From the NCBI GenBank assembly GCA_015342445.1, contig JACEFO010001681.1, positions 1,922,001-1,986,000 of the forward strand: a stretch of DNA of 64,000 bases, read 5' to 3'. The position numbers were made by a program, and so were the translations under genes. The notes under the pieces are model-generated. The model was not told the DNA's origin, did not search any database, and saw only the letters and a program-made list of their open reading frames with translations. This DNA is from Digitaria exilis. Lineage: Eukaryota > Streptophyta > Magnoliopsida > Poales > Poaceae. Positions 22,730-34,070 of this stretch are shown piece after piece (the first letter of the stretch is position 1; the number at the start of each line of letters is the position of its first letter).

Positions 22730-25494
22730 CTAGGTTCGTGCCCGTGCGTTGCTACGGGACAGATAATCTTTTATACTAATAGGCATACTTAGATCGCATG
22801 ATAAGATAACTATAATGAAATTAAATATTGTGACCGAGTGTTGCGACATACACTACGTGCTTCCTTATATGATATAATTTTTTTGTTGTAAACAACAATA
22901 GGCTCTACTTAAAATTTCAATACGTGATGCGATTATGGTGTTCTTTTATATCCGTCGGAAGCATCTTTCGTTATACATTTGCTTCATGCGATAAGACATC
23001 AATGATGAAATCCCCATGCATTGTCGTCGGATCATGTACACATCTAGCCTTATTTAGTACATCTAGCCTTATTTAATTTACTTTTATTATCAACTTCGTT
23101 TCTTTTGGACTCCTTCCGCGTCGGCGATGGACGCAAGCAGCTGTTGGGGCAAGTTCAAGAAAAGGCATCAGTTCCTGTTTATATAACAAAGAAAAGTGTG
23201 GTTATTAGCAGCAGCACTAAAAGTGTTCAAAGTAAATAGGTGTGATATACTACAAGTGATGTTCATATTACCTTGCCTATGTTGTTAGGACTTTCTTGTA
23301 TAGTATAATCTTTGTTTAGGTGCCATCTAATACATGAGTCTTCTTCTTCTTCTTCTTCTTCTTTTCCTTTTCCTTTTTCTTCTTCTCGGCAACACTCAAA
23401 AAGATTAGAATCATGGTAAGAGATGGGCAAATGAAATGTGAGCTGCATTTCAGGCCAGTGCGGGATCTAGCCCAAAATTGTAGGTTGGGCAGACAACGAG
23501 ACGCATGTTAAGCTTAACCATCAAACTGTGTACGTGTGATTTTTGACACATATTTTTTGCACCGTTCAATCCTACATGAGATGTCAGTGTCAATTTGAAC
23601 AATAAATCTATACAATTATCCAAATGAACAATGGATCATCTATAATTCTAGCCATTTTCTACAGTAGATTTTTCTTATAGGTATTTTCTTCAGTAGATGG
23701 GAAACAATATCTACAGTATGTCTCCCTCCCCAATCGGCAATTGGGCCGGCCCATATATCCCTTTGCTGGTCATCTTCCTTCAGCAGCGATGCAGAATAAC
23801 GCTGTTGCAGCCGGCCACACCAAAAACAATGCCGGTGCCGGGATCTGATTTGTCACAGGAGGAACAGAACCATAGCGAGTTCTTTGCTGGTAGTGTTAGG
23901 TAGGGCGGACGGCCTAGCTTGCCCTACCGGAAGATCCGCCCCTACTTCAGGCAACACAAACAAGCAGAAATAATCTGAGCGAACCACCAACTAAATGACA
24001 CACTGCAGCTGCTTTATACTATTATGCGTTACATTTGATACCAGCTTTTTCAAAAGAAACTTGATAGCAGCCTAACCTTGCTTGTCATGCCATATGTGAT
24101 ATGTCACGAGCATGGGTTCTTGTTCGAGTTCATTTAACTGCTCGACACAAAGCCGACGACACTATTATTGCTTCTGCAAACTGTACTGGTAGTCTGCTAC
24201 TACAACCAGTTCAAATGATATCAATCTAGCAGACATAGCAGTTTTAAAACTCACAAACACGATGGATAGGGAGCAGGACGACGTACCCGCGGCTATATAT
24301 CGAAAGAAGGAAGCAACTCCAGTGCTGCTGCGAGTGGAGAGGGACGAGGGTGCAGGAATGTACTCTGGCCACTTAGGAACTCCAGTGCTGCCCTGATCAC
24401 GTGGGCATGATGGTGTGCGGAGAGACATCGGCAGGCGCCGGATGATCTAGGACTGGCCGGGAGGACGACCGGTGATGGTGTGCGGAGAGACATCGGCAGG
24501 CGGCGCCTCTCGATCTTGGCAGGGAGATACGGCGTCAGGGGCTGGCACTGAACCTGCAGCTCGCTCGCGTCCGATCACGAGGGTCTGTGAGAGGACGGCA
24601 GTGGCGCCGAGGAGGAGGAGGAGGAGCTGGCAGCCCTGGCCGGTGATCCTCTTGACCAAAAGGAAGTGGTCGGCGTAGGAGACGGCGTGGTGGAGCGCGC
24701 CAGGGGCCCTGCCCGCAGCAGCTGTGCGTGGCGCTGGAAGGCTCGCTACGGGCGAGGTTGGGGTGACGACGCCTACGACATAGAGGCCACGTGGACACAG
24801 GAGGCGGCCAGGACGCGGATGCCACGGAGGACGGCCTCGAGCGGTCCAAGCTGGCCACGTTGTGATGATGATCTGGCCGATAGACTGGCCGAAGATAGAC
24901 CAAGAAACTCGGCGGACGATGGACGACATTGGCTGGTCACCGCCGTCGACTCGTTGTCATAGCCGTACCCGCGTCGTGTGGCCTCGTGAGCATACGTCGT
25001 CGCCACGACCGTGCTCCTGGCGTGGAGGAAGGGTGCAGCCGCGCCGGTGAGACCGGGAAGGAGGAAGGGAGCGATGGCGCACACCGCTCATGGTTGATCG
25101 ATTCTCGGCCGGTCGCGCGCGCACACAAAGCAAACGGTCTGTGGGAGGATGGCATGAGCCGGAGACTACGCCAGGCAGCTCCTCTCCTCTCGATCTCAAC
25201 CAGGACGGGCACCGAATGGATCAAGGGCGAGATTACGGATGGAAAGGAAGGAAAAAGGAACTCCTCTCCTCTCGATCTCAACCGGGACGGAACGAGATTA
25301 CGGATGGAAGGGAAGGAAAAGGAAAGAGCGCGAAATTGGAGGGGCGACGTGGGCGTGGAGTCTCGAGATCGCGAAATTGCAGGGGGTGACGCGGGCGTGG
25401 AGTCTCACGATCGCGATACGGGCGACGGCACGGAGTTGCGACGTCATGGTGTCGCAGGTGTCGACCACTATACATTAGACTCTTTTTATAAAGA
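22730..25494 (-). mobile_element. Helitron-like element, 2.8 kb, non-coding
   Basis: On the minus strand the 3' end shows a hairpin (CCCGT…ACGGG, 22758-22741) followed a few bases later by CTAG (22733-22730) and then T, the classic Helitron terminus. A possible 5' end is TC at 25494-25493 preceded by A. The interior has a (TTC)n tract (about 23339-23370) and, at 24400-25450, a GC-rich block with short internal repeats that may be captured host sequence. No Rep/helicase is present. AAAGAGGTA lies directly outside both ends (22721-22729 and 25496-25504), which Helitrons should not generate, so a MULE with 9-bp duplication is an alternative. Confidence 0.45.
23339..23370. repeat. (TTC)n microsatellite
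   Basis: About ten uninterrupted TTC units followed by a short TTTTCC-rich tail. Confidence 0.9.
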
Positions 25495-26500
25495 TAAAGA
25501 GGTATTTACTCTGTCTCAAAAAAAAAGAGGTATTTACTGGGTACTCCAACTGCTGGCCTTATCCGTAAGGCTATTCCGAGTGAGGGTTTCAATAGGGTTC
25601 ATACACATTAATAAGGTGTCACATAGGGCTAAAATGCTGACATGACATCATATTTATGATGAATCTGGAGGGATGAGTTTCATCAGGATGAAACTGTGTA
25701 GGCACTGTTTCCAACACTATGAAACACATTGAAACTATTATTGGGGGTTAAAGTGTTTCATCCCATGAAATTTAAACCAATCACATGCATCGTAATTAAA
25801 TGCTATTGCTTGCCTATGAAACCCTGAAACGAAATTTTACATTGGGAGACCATATTTCATTTCTCAAGTCAAATATCTTTTGATGACGTGTCGTTCCTGG
25901 AAACCGAGAAACGAAACTCCTACCGACCCTAGCTACGAGGCCTTGCTCAACGGCACCAGCGATGTCGCTGGCTGAGTTGGAAGCGAGAGAGAGCAAGAAT
26001 ATTATTTTACATCTTCTCTCTCATTTGTATATCAACCGGTCCAGTACGCCTCGATTCGTGCAAAATTGATTGCCTTTTCTTCCATCGCTAGCAAGCTCTC
26101 TCCTATTTTTCTATTCACCACGTCGGATGATATTCTTTTCAGCTGACGATGTCGATAGACCATTGGAGGAGGCATAAACGCCTTCGCTCCATGCCTCCAT
26201 AATTGACACATACTCCGTATTAATGAACTCTTTTTCTTTCATTTTTCTTGTTTTTAAAGTACGATAGTAGTTGGAAATTAAAGCTTTGAGTCAAGCCTTG
26301 TCTCGACTTCCGGAGTCTGATATTTTCCTTTCTTTTAAATATTTTATATATTCATCTTCTCTACATTATTTTATTTTTTTATTTATTTTCTCTTATATCA
26401 AGTTATCTTTATATATAAGAAATCTCTTCTATTTACTCTGATCCCTTCTAGGCCCAGGAACCCCGAAAGGCCTATTTATATATAAGAAATCTCTTCTATT
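25495..26500. other. intergenic upstream of the Agenet gene
   Basis: It contains AAAGAGGTATTTACT twice (25496 and 25524) and a stretch rich in GTTTCATC/GATGAAAC words including a 9-bp-arm palindrome (25676-25695). A 35-bp sequence starting TTTATATATAAGAAATCTC is directly repeated with 67-bp spacing (26408 and 26475). No gene is seen. The end approaches the Agenet gene's promoter. Confidence 0.5.
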
Positions 26501-26519
26501 TACTCTGATCGCGATAGAC

Positions 26520-27238
26520 TTCTAGCCCATCTCACACCTGGGCTTGGTCTCTTGGCAGCCGCACCGCAAGTCGCCCGCACACGGTCGCAATACCAACGCA
26601 CCGCCGCGGAGCGCTCGTCGCCGCTCCCCGACCGCCGCCCGCCGCCCCGGCCAGTCTGACTTCCATCGCCTGCTGCTCGCCGCGCTCCGCAATCGGACCT
26701 CGGCAAATCGTCTGCCGCAACCCGCCGATTCCCTATTCCCCAGGCACCAATCCGTTCAGCGACGAGCTTCTTCCTTCTTGATCAGGGGCTCAAGCGCTCA
26801 GAAACTCAGCATAATTCGCGTTCGGCAAGACGACAGCGGCAAGTGCATGTAACTAGCCTATTCTTCATTTGCTTTCGTTCCTTGCTTTTACCCTCGAAGA
26901 AGAACATCTCGTTTTATTGATTAGATTAGATGTAGAAATTTTAGGCAAAATGACTTATCAGGCACCTCGTACCTGTGGACATGTCCATTTGTATTAGGAA
27001 AAATGGTACGGTTCATTTCTAACTTCGCCACTGGATTCGAGATTTTTGTTTTAGCGTCTGATGACAATTTTTTTTTTCCATCCACTGTATTGGGGAGGGA
27101 GGGAGTGGATGCACAGACGAAGTTGCACATAGTTGTAGTTGCTATTTGCGTATTTGGTTGAATTCATAGCACTTATGTTTGTACGATTTTTTTTACTGTT
27201 GGCAAAACTTTGTTTGCTTATAGGTTGGGTGGCTGATA
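26520..27238 (+). promoter_or_regulatory. 5' UTR exon and first intron of the Agenet gene
   Basis: A GC-rich, CT-rich leader ends at a GTAACT donor (exon end 26848). The next exon starts after TTATAG at 27224, 15 nt before the start codon. Splicing would join AT to G and create a tiny upstream ORF (ATG TTG GGT GGC TGA) whose stop lies 2 nt before the main ATG. The transcription start is not visible; 26520 is approximate. Confidence 0.5.
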
Positions 27239-30200
27239 ATGGACATTGTGCTGCCTTTTAAAGTTGGAGACACAGTAGAGTCAAGGTTCTTCTCTCTTGG
27301 TTTCAGGGGTGCATGGTTCCGCAGTAAGGTATAGCAAGATCTATCGAAATCATGTGTGCTCATATTTAAATGCCTTGAAATTTCCATGCTTTTGGAAGCT
27401 TTTTCTGCTATAACCATGAATTTCGACCTACACACTTTATAATCCTTTCCACAGCAGTCATCCAATACTATATCTTGATTCAGGAACTATGGAAGTAACC
27501 TATGCAGCTCTTGGTTCGATTGTTCACCTTTTCTTGAAAGGTTGCTGCCATGAGTCTGCCGCCATACCTTGCTTCTCATCGCTTGTGCTGCCTCTTTATC
27601 TTTGTTATTCTCTTTAAGACCTTTTTAACAACCTTTTTCTCCTCCAAAGCTCTGGCTTCTCCTGTTGTCTGATGCCGGGTTGGCTTCTGACATGTTAGGC
27701 ACTTGCAACGCCAAGCAAACATGCTGGGTTTTACACTTAATTCTCTCTTTCTGACTCCATAACTCCGACATCTCTTAATGTTTTTTGGTTATAGCACTAT
27801 GATGGGCATGCTATGATTTTGCAATGTCAGGACTCTTATGCTGGGTTACATGCTAGCACAAAGCATGCCATAGATGTTGGTAGATCATAACGAATCTTGT
27901 TTGGCCCTATTGTGAACCACTCATGTTAAAGGTCCTAATATGTTTCCAGAGTGATGTGTCTAGATGATTCAACGTGTCATGTTTAGCGGCTACCTATTTA
28001 TTTTACTCTTCTAGAAAATGTGACAATATGGTGGCGGTAGTTGGGGATTTAAGTGCACGGACAGGACAACTGGGGTTGTAATGGACTTTTCCATCAATTT
28101 AAGTGCGTTTAAAATAGAAATTTCTGTCACACTAAAAGTATTGAACTATTTCTTTTCAGATAAACCTTATGTGTATAAGGCAAGGTCATCTGGAGTGTCT
28201 TTTGGAATATCTTGATTTTACAGATGAAAGTGAGTAATTCTTTCTACTTTGGCCTGCTGTTTAATTCGTCCTGAGGATCTAGCTGTATTTGATGGTAATA
28301 TTCTTAAGACTTAAAAATTTTTCATTTGGTATGCTACCTTGAGCTGGGATGACTATTTTGTTTATGTTCTTTGTCATGTAACAACAACAACATAGCCTTT
28401 TGTCCCGAGCAAGTTGGGGTAGGCTAGAGATGAAACCCACAATAGACAAGGATAAGAGAAGCATAAAAAAAGGGTACAAGACAGAAGGTAGAGTTAAGGG
28501 TAAATAGAATAAAAGAAACAAAGGTTATGGTTCAGGCACGTTGCTTGCTAGCCGCCAAACACTCGTATCCATAGCTACTTCTTTGGAGATATTCCACTCG
28601 CCACAACATATGCATCTCTGCTTCACTCAGTTGCTGGACATGTCGCCTTTTTGTAGGCCAACATTCAACACTTTATAGAAAATAGATTTAACATGATCTT
28701 TGTCATGTGTTATATAAAAAAAAGATTTACCATGATCTTGAATACCCACTTTTTCACATTTTATGTTTTAGCTGAGTTGTGGTTCAGCTTCTTGTTTGTA
28801 CACTACTAGAATATTGCAAACAACAAAACACCATTACTTGGTCTCAGAGGCCAATTCTATGATGGGTGAATTCCTGGGGTTATGATTACGCCAACTAGGG
28901 TCTGACTTACTGCCCAGCCTCTGTTTCCAGGCATTTGCTAGGGATGCACTCATGTGCGTCTGCATTTATGTGTGTGTGGTGCATGTGAGGTAGTGATATG
29001 GCACTGTGGTGTGTGTGCGCAATTTGGCTTGTCTCCTAAAAAAACTGAAAAAAAGGGAACAACAAACTGTTTAGTACTACCTTCGATGACTTTGTCAATG
29101 ATTTTCTATATCAAACCACACAACTCCTGTTTCTTGAAAATACATAATGTGCTTCTTTCAGAGAAACCTTAATTCTTAATTTCTTACATGTAGTACATGT
29201 GATGCATACAAGAATTTGAGGTCTGATTCATCCTCATGTGTAGTGCTTGTGATGTTGTTCATGCACACAAAAATTCAAGGTCAAATTCATCCACAGGTTA
29301 GGAAACAACAGAACAAGCATTACGCGCGCCTTGTGCTTGGCATCCTATTTGTTACTCCATGGTTAAGGGTGGTTTAACCATGAAAATTTTAGAAGAACTT
29401 AGTGTAACTTACTAACTTGTAACTTTGACAAAATTTTGCAAATTGGGGATGTGTTTGTCTGTTGGTAGAAACATTAGTAGTTTTCATTAGTTATTTCAGT
29501 GTGAATATCCTATAAATTCTGAAGTCTGGATGTAATGGGACCATGAAGCTAATAAAAAGGTCAAAGCTCAAGTAGCTATAGTATATCATTTTGTTGCTAT
29601 TTGTTTCTCAAACAATGCAGGGGAACTGTATAATTTCGTTAAGGTAGAAAAGAGTGCACAAGTCTTAGAAAGGCCGACCGGGGCATCAGGATTCCAGATC
29701 CCTACAGAGCTACAGTCGTAGACTACACAGTAGTTTCACAGCTTACAGGTTCCTCTTTGCTTTGACAGAGAAGACATGGACTCGACTATACAAAGTTCCC
29801 CCAGCTAGCCGTAAGCGGAAATCAAATGAGAATAGGATGATCATGTTAAGACCTACCTTTCCACAGTGGTATCTGGAGCATGAGAAGCCTGACGAGCTCC
29901 CTAAGGCCAATGTTGTAGCAATTGTCAGCAATCCATGGAAAGTAGGTGACTTGATTGAGTGGTGGTATGCTGATTGTTACTGGACGGGGAAAATTATTGA
30001 GTTACTTGGTGATGACAAAGTTAAGGTGAATACGATCTCATATACTCAATTTATGTCCATTTTTTTTTCTGAAAGATAGCAACTAACATAATCATGCTGC
30101 ACTATCAAATTTCACAATTTATTTTTGCCTTCTGTACCATCATATCATTCTTGTTTGTTCCATATATTGGTTATACATCCAGCATCCTTTGCTTAGGCTA

Positions 30201-33200
30201 TGTTTATTGAAACATGTGAGAATGGTAGGAATATGAGTAATTTGCAAACATTGATTATCAAAGTTGTAATGCTTATTGTAATTCTGTGACATTGATGCGC
30301 GCTGTCTCTAAAGAGTGCACAACTTTCTCTTTTTAGCTAGCTAATGCTATGCTTCATCCATGTTTTAGGCATCTCTTGAAAGAAAAATCTAGCTTATGAA
30401 ACTTAAAATTAATTCTTCAGAAAAATACAACTCAGTGTCCCACTAATGTTTGGTACTGTGCCACTTGGTGGTCACTGAACAACGCAATGCTTGTGTAACT
30501 AGGCAGTTTGATTTGTTGATGTGAATGTTAAGGGTAGTGAAGGGCATTAGTCTAGGGTTGCCCTTAGCAGTAAATATTGTCCGACCCTTGTTGGAATAAA
30601 ACACTTATCTCTCTTCTAAATGCATCACTACTTGTTATAAGCAATATGCACTTTATTTAGTGATCAATTTTGATTAACAGTTAATGTGATTCCATAAAAG
30701 ATACATTTAGGTATTTCTACTTGGCTTTTGTCTTCAGATAGCTTTGCATGATGAGCCAATTGGTGAAGGTGGACACTATGACGCTGATTGTAAGGATCTG
30801 AGGCCAGCCCTTGATTGGTCCCTTGAAAATGGTTGGAGCGTGCCTCTTTCACAGGTAATTATTACAATGAATTGCCCTTAGTACATCATCGTTTTTTATT
30901 TTGGCATATAAACAGAATTAATATAGAAAAGATGGGGTTGTTACATTGAAAGTTTGATTTTGCACATTCTTGAACGTCCATATTTGGGAGTGGATGGTTT
31001 ACCTAAGTGAGTTCTTCAATAATTTAAAATTTTACCAGGATTTGATCTCTTATTGCAAGGATCATTGCAATTCTATTGTCCCCGAATCATGTCATTAATT
31101 TCACAAAATTCTAGAAGTCTATATATGTACCATCCTAGTCTTGTCATATTTCAATCCAAAATGATCCTACCTAGTTCATGATCCGTACTGTTGTAATTAT
31201 GATTTTGGTTTCTGTGTACATGACTTAAAAGTTAATTAGTTTGAGCAAATAAATATTCTTTCTTGATTGGATAGATTGGAATCAGTTAATTATCTGATTA
31301 TCATCTATAATTCTATTGTCAGTCCAAAAATGGTCCTAACAAAGCTCCAGTATGATTTGTGTATTAGACATAGTTTCCCGATTAGCAAGTTGTCCAAGGA
31401 AAACCAAAAAAATACATACATTCTTTAATGGTTCCATAGATTGGTTAACTAATTGTATTGATTACCACTTAATTATTTATTTTCCTTTTGTTAATTATTC
31501 TGTGTCAGGAAAATGGAAACTCCTGGTATACCGCTCAGTTGATTATACAGAACACAGGTACTAACAATATTTTGATTTCTTGTGTTTTAATATTGGCTTG
31601 GGTGCATTTCTATAAGGTTTCTACTAGTGTCAGTTTCCTTATCTTCACACAACGTATTGATGCAGTATCACTGTGTGTGGAAATTTTTGTCTATAGGACA
31701 CTACATGAATATGGTTTTGTCTCTGGGATACCGTTATGTTCGATTTGGTTGTAGGACACCATGGATTTGTGGTTTCATCTTTAGGGCACTGGAGGAATGG
31801 GAAAGACCATCAAGTTCTGTAAAATTACTGTTATTTTTTTTTAAAAAAACAACATGCAGAATAGCGCATTGCATCATTTTGCAAAAGATCATGATGGGTT
31901 ATAATCTGTGCACGGAGAAAAAAATAATGAGGTGCAGAGTCCTAATAGCCAAGATTGAACATAAGGTGACCTAGAGACAACCATACTACTCTTTTAGTAG
32001 TGTCCTATAAAAGAATTCCCCTTGTATTGTTGACTGGATTTCTTTTTTGAGGTGCTATGTAGGGGAAGTGTACTGCAACTGCAACCTGTAAATACCTCAT
32101 TTGAATAAAGGGGCTTGTATCACCTTTCAAAAATTTATAAGAACTCTATTATTAATTATTTTGAGTTATTATAGGTATGACATGGACAGGAAAGTAATAG
32201 GGTTTGTAAATCAATTTCAACTACTGATCTTATGATGAGGCTGTTTAGTTTGTCTCATTTTCTGTTAGATAAAACACTTTGTGTGCGAACTTTGTAATTA
32301 TAGTGCCATTGTTTACAACTCCCCTTTCAGAACTGGCACTGCCAGCCTGCCACTGGTGCATCTTATTTATGTGTGCTACGCTTTCAATTATAAAAAGTAA
32401 CAAATTACTGAATAAATAAATAAGCATGTTATTTGCTTCATGAAACATAATAAGATGGAACTACCATTATAAAGAAGACTCATTGTAGCTCAACCGCTCA
32501 AGTAAGGCCTTCATTTAGCGAACTGTATTGTAATATTCCATGTTGCTGTTCAACATATATACTTCAAAACCAATCCATGGAAAATTTAATGCTATGGTCA
32601 TTTTACCGTAAGATTCTGATATTTCAACTAACCATGCCAAAACTTCTCATTGGCTGTATAATGATGGCTGTTGATAGGTGCTTTGTCTTGAGAGATTACT
32701 ATACTTTTGTAGATAACAGCTGCTTGTACTGCTGATTGTTATTCTGGCACCTTTGACCAGTCATTGGCAATCACAATAATATGTATGTACAATCTCAATG
32801 CAGATTCAGGAAGTAGCAGCTCAGATGAGGACATCGAGCAATCTTGTGATGGCGAAGAGGTACAAAAATGCTTGAATGAGCCATCTGATGTGCCGGCAGT
32901 GGCAGAAGCCACGGGCTGTGGCACAAACCTTTCAGCAAAAGTCAGTGACAAATTTTTCATCAACAACCAAGAAGATTGTAAAGAGGAATCACCAAAATGT
33001 TTGAGTGGAACTTCAAATATGCCTCAGCAGGTTACGGATTCAGAAGGGGAACTTCCACCCAACCAAAATGGTCATTGTTGGAAAAACAGTGAAACAAATA
33101 GTCCTGTTGCCAAGCGAGGTGAATCTCCTGATGCCCTTTTGCATGGTCAATCAAGTCCCATCAGCCTTAAGCGGCGAAAAACTTCAGATATTTCAGTTGA

Positions 33201-33366
33201 GGAGACACCTGATACTGTTGATGATGCCATAATGGAACTGGAGAAAGTAGCAAACAAAATCAGACGGCTTGAAAGTCTTTTGCTATCTGTGGTATCTCCT
33301 CCATCAAAAGTGGTGAAGCCATCTTGGAAATTCCTGGAGGAGGGTGCATCGGCAAAGCTCACGTAA
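27239..33366 (+). CDS. Agenet/Tudor-like domain nuclear protein
   Basis: Six coding exons: 27239-27328, 28160-28229, 29769-30025, 30738-30854, 31509-31557, 32804-33366. All have GT/AG borders and join in frame to 381 residues. Residues 1 to about 62 form one Agenet unit (FKVGDTVESRFFSLGFRGAW) and residues about 108-175 a second (NPWKVGDLIEWWYADCYWTG … DLRPALDWSLENGWSVP). Tandem Agenet units belong to the Tudor/Royal superfamily, which read methylated histone tails or RNA. The C-terminal half is acidic and serine-rich (SGSSSSDEDIEQ), has basic nuclear-signal-like clusters (SRKRKS, LKRRKTSD), and ends with a predicted coiled coil (VDDAIMELEKVANKIRRLES). A chromatin or transcript-bound role is inferred from the family; the ligand is unknown. 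Another intron is likely in the 3' UTR (about 33385-33500). Confidence 0.88.
28378..28695 (-). mobile_element. 3' tail of a non-LTR retrotransposon (RTE-like), in an intron
   Basis: AACAACAACAACATAGCC followed by TTTTGTCCCGAGCAAGTTGG is the reverse complement of the common grass LINE 3' end that finishes in (TTG)n. Only the tail is left, with no reverse transcriptase. It sits in intron 2 of the Agenet gene in antisense orientation. The RTE assignment is from memory of that 3' end. Confidence 0.5.
31692..32009. mobile_element. possible MITE in an Agenet intron
   Basis: An exact 13-bp inverted repeat, TATAGGACACTAC (31692-31704) and GTAGTGTCCTATA (31997-32009), encloses 292 bp of non-coding sequence that itself repeats GGACAC words. 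No clear target duplication. Confidence 0.4.
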
Positions 33367-34065
33367 ACTCATGTTTATTCTGGTAATTCTCATGCACATT
33401 CTTTGGTGTTTTAATTCTGCAAGTTATTATATCTATTTGAACCTAGATAACTTGACAAGTTGATAGACCTTTTAATTTTTGCACTTTTCTCTGTTGCAGT
33501 GGCTACTGGCTAGGTTGATGGTAGAATACGTTATCCCGATCCAACTAGATACCAGAAGGTGGATTCTAGATTTACACTTTTCTCTACTGATCTTGCTGAT
33601 GTTAGCATGTTTTATAGTTTTTTTTTGAACTGTACAGCGGGGGAGGCCCCCACTGTGGTAAGCATATATTAGGAAAAGAAACATGTTTTATTGTAATGTA
33701 AAACTCTTCTAACAAGATTAGTTTAGTTGCCTTAGTCTTCAGGTTGATACTGTTGTGCCGGTGCTTGTGGGCTCCAGGGTTCCAAGCCACCTTGGCCTGC
33801 AGCTCTCCTTTGACGAGAGGATGTCCAAGCATAGATGAACCTCTGCAAACAGAGGAAGGGGTGTAGATATGGAGATAGAGCACTCGAGAGACATATTTTT
33901 TTTTGTCAAGCCTTCAGTGTTATTCAATTCTACGCTCTTATGCCAGATTCCTCCATTTGCTGCTGCTTTGCATATGCGTGCGTGATCTGGACAGTGATGC
34001 AGTGAAGTCAAGTTCATACAATGTGTAGACAGTTCACAATCATTGTGTAAAGAACCGCCCTCAAT
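33367..34065. other. Agenet 3' region and flank
   Basis: After the stop codon a probable 3' UTR intron (GTAATTC … GTTGCAG) precedes a non-coding exon near 33501. Then comes AT-rich sequence with a short GGGGGAGGCCCCC palindrome at about 33641-33654. No gene is seen. Confidence 0.4.
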
Positions 34066-34070
34066 CATTG

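Noticed and set aside
24447..25645. Overlapping ORFs on both strands (up to 238 codons)
   Set aside because: Located in the GC-rich, internally repeated block of a Helitron-like element. No recognisable domain, and similar length in many frames.
33641..33654. GGGGGAGGCCCCC palindrome near the Agenet 3' end as a terminator-like hairpin
   Set aside because: Plant polymerase II genes do not use such terminators. The motif belongs to a common repeat fragment.
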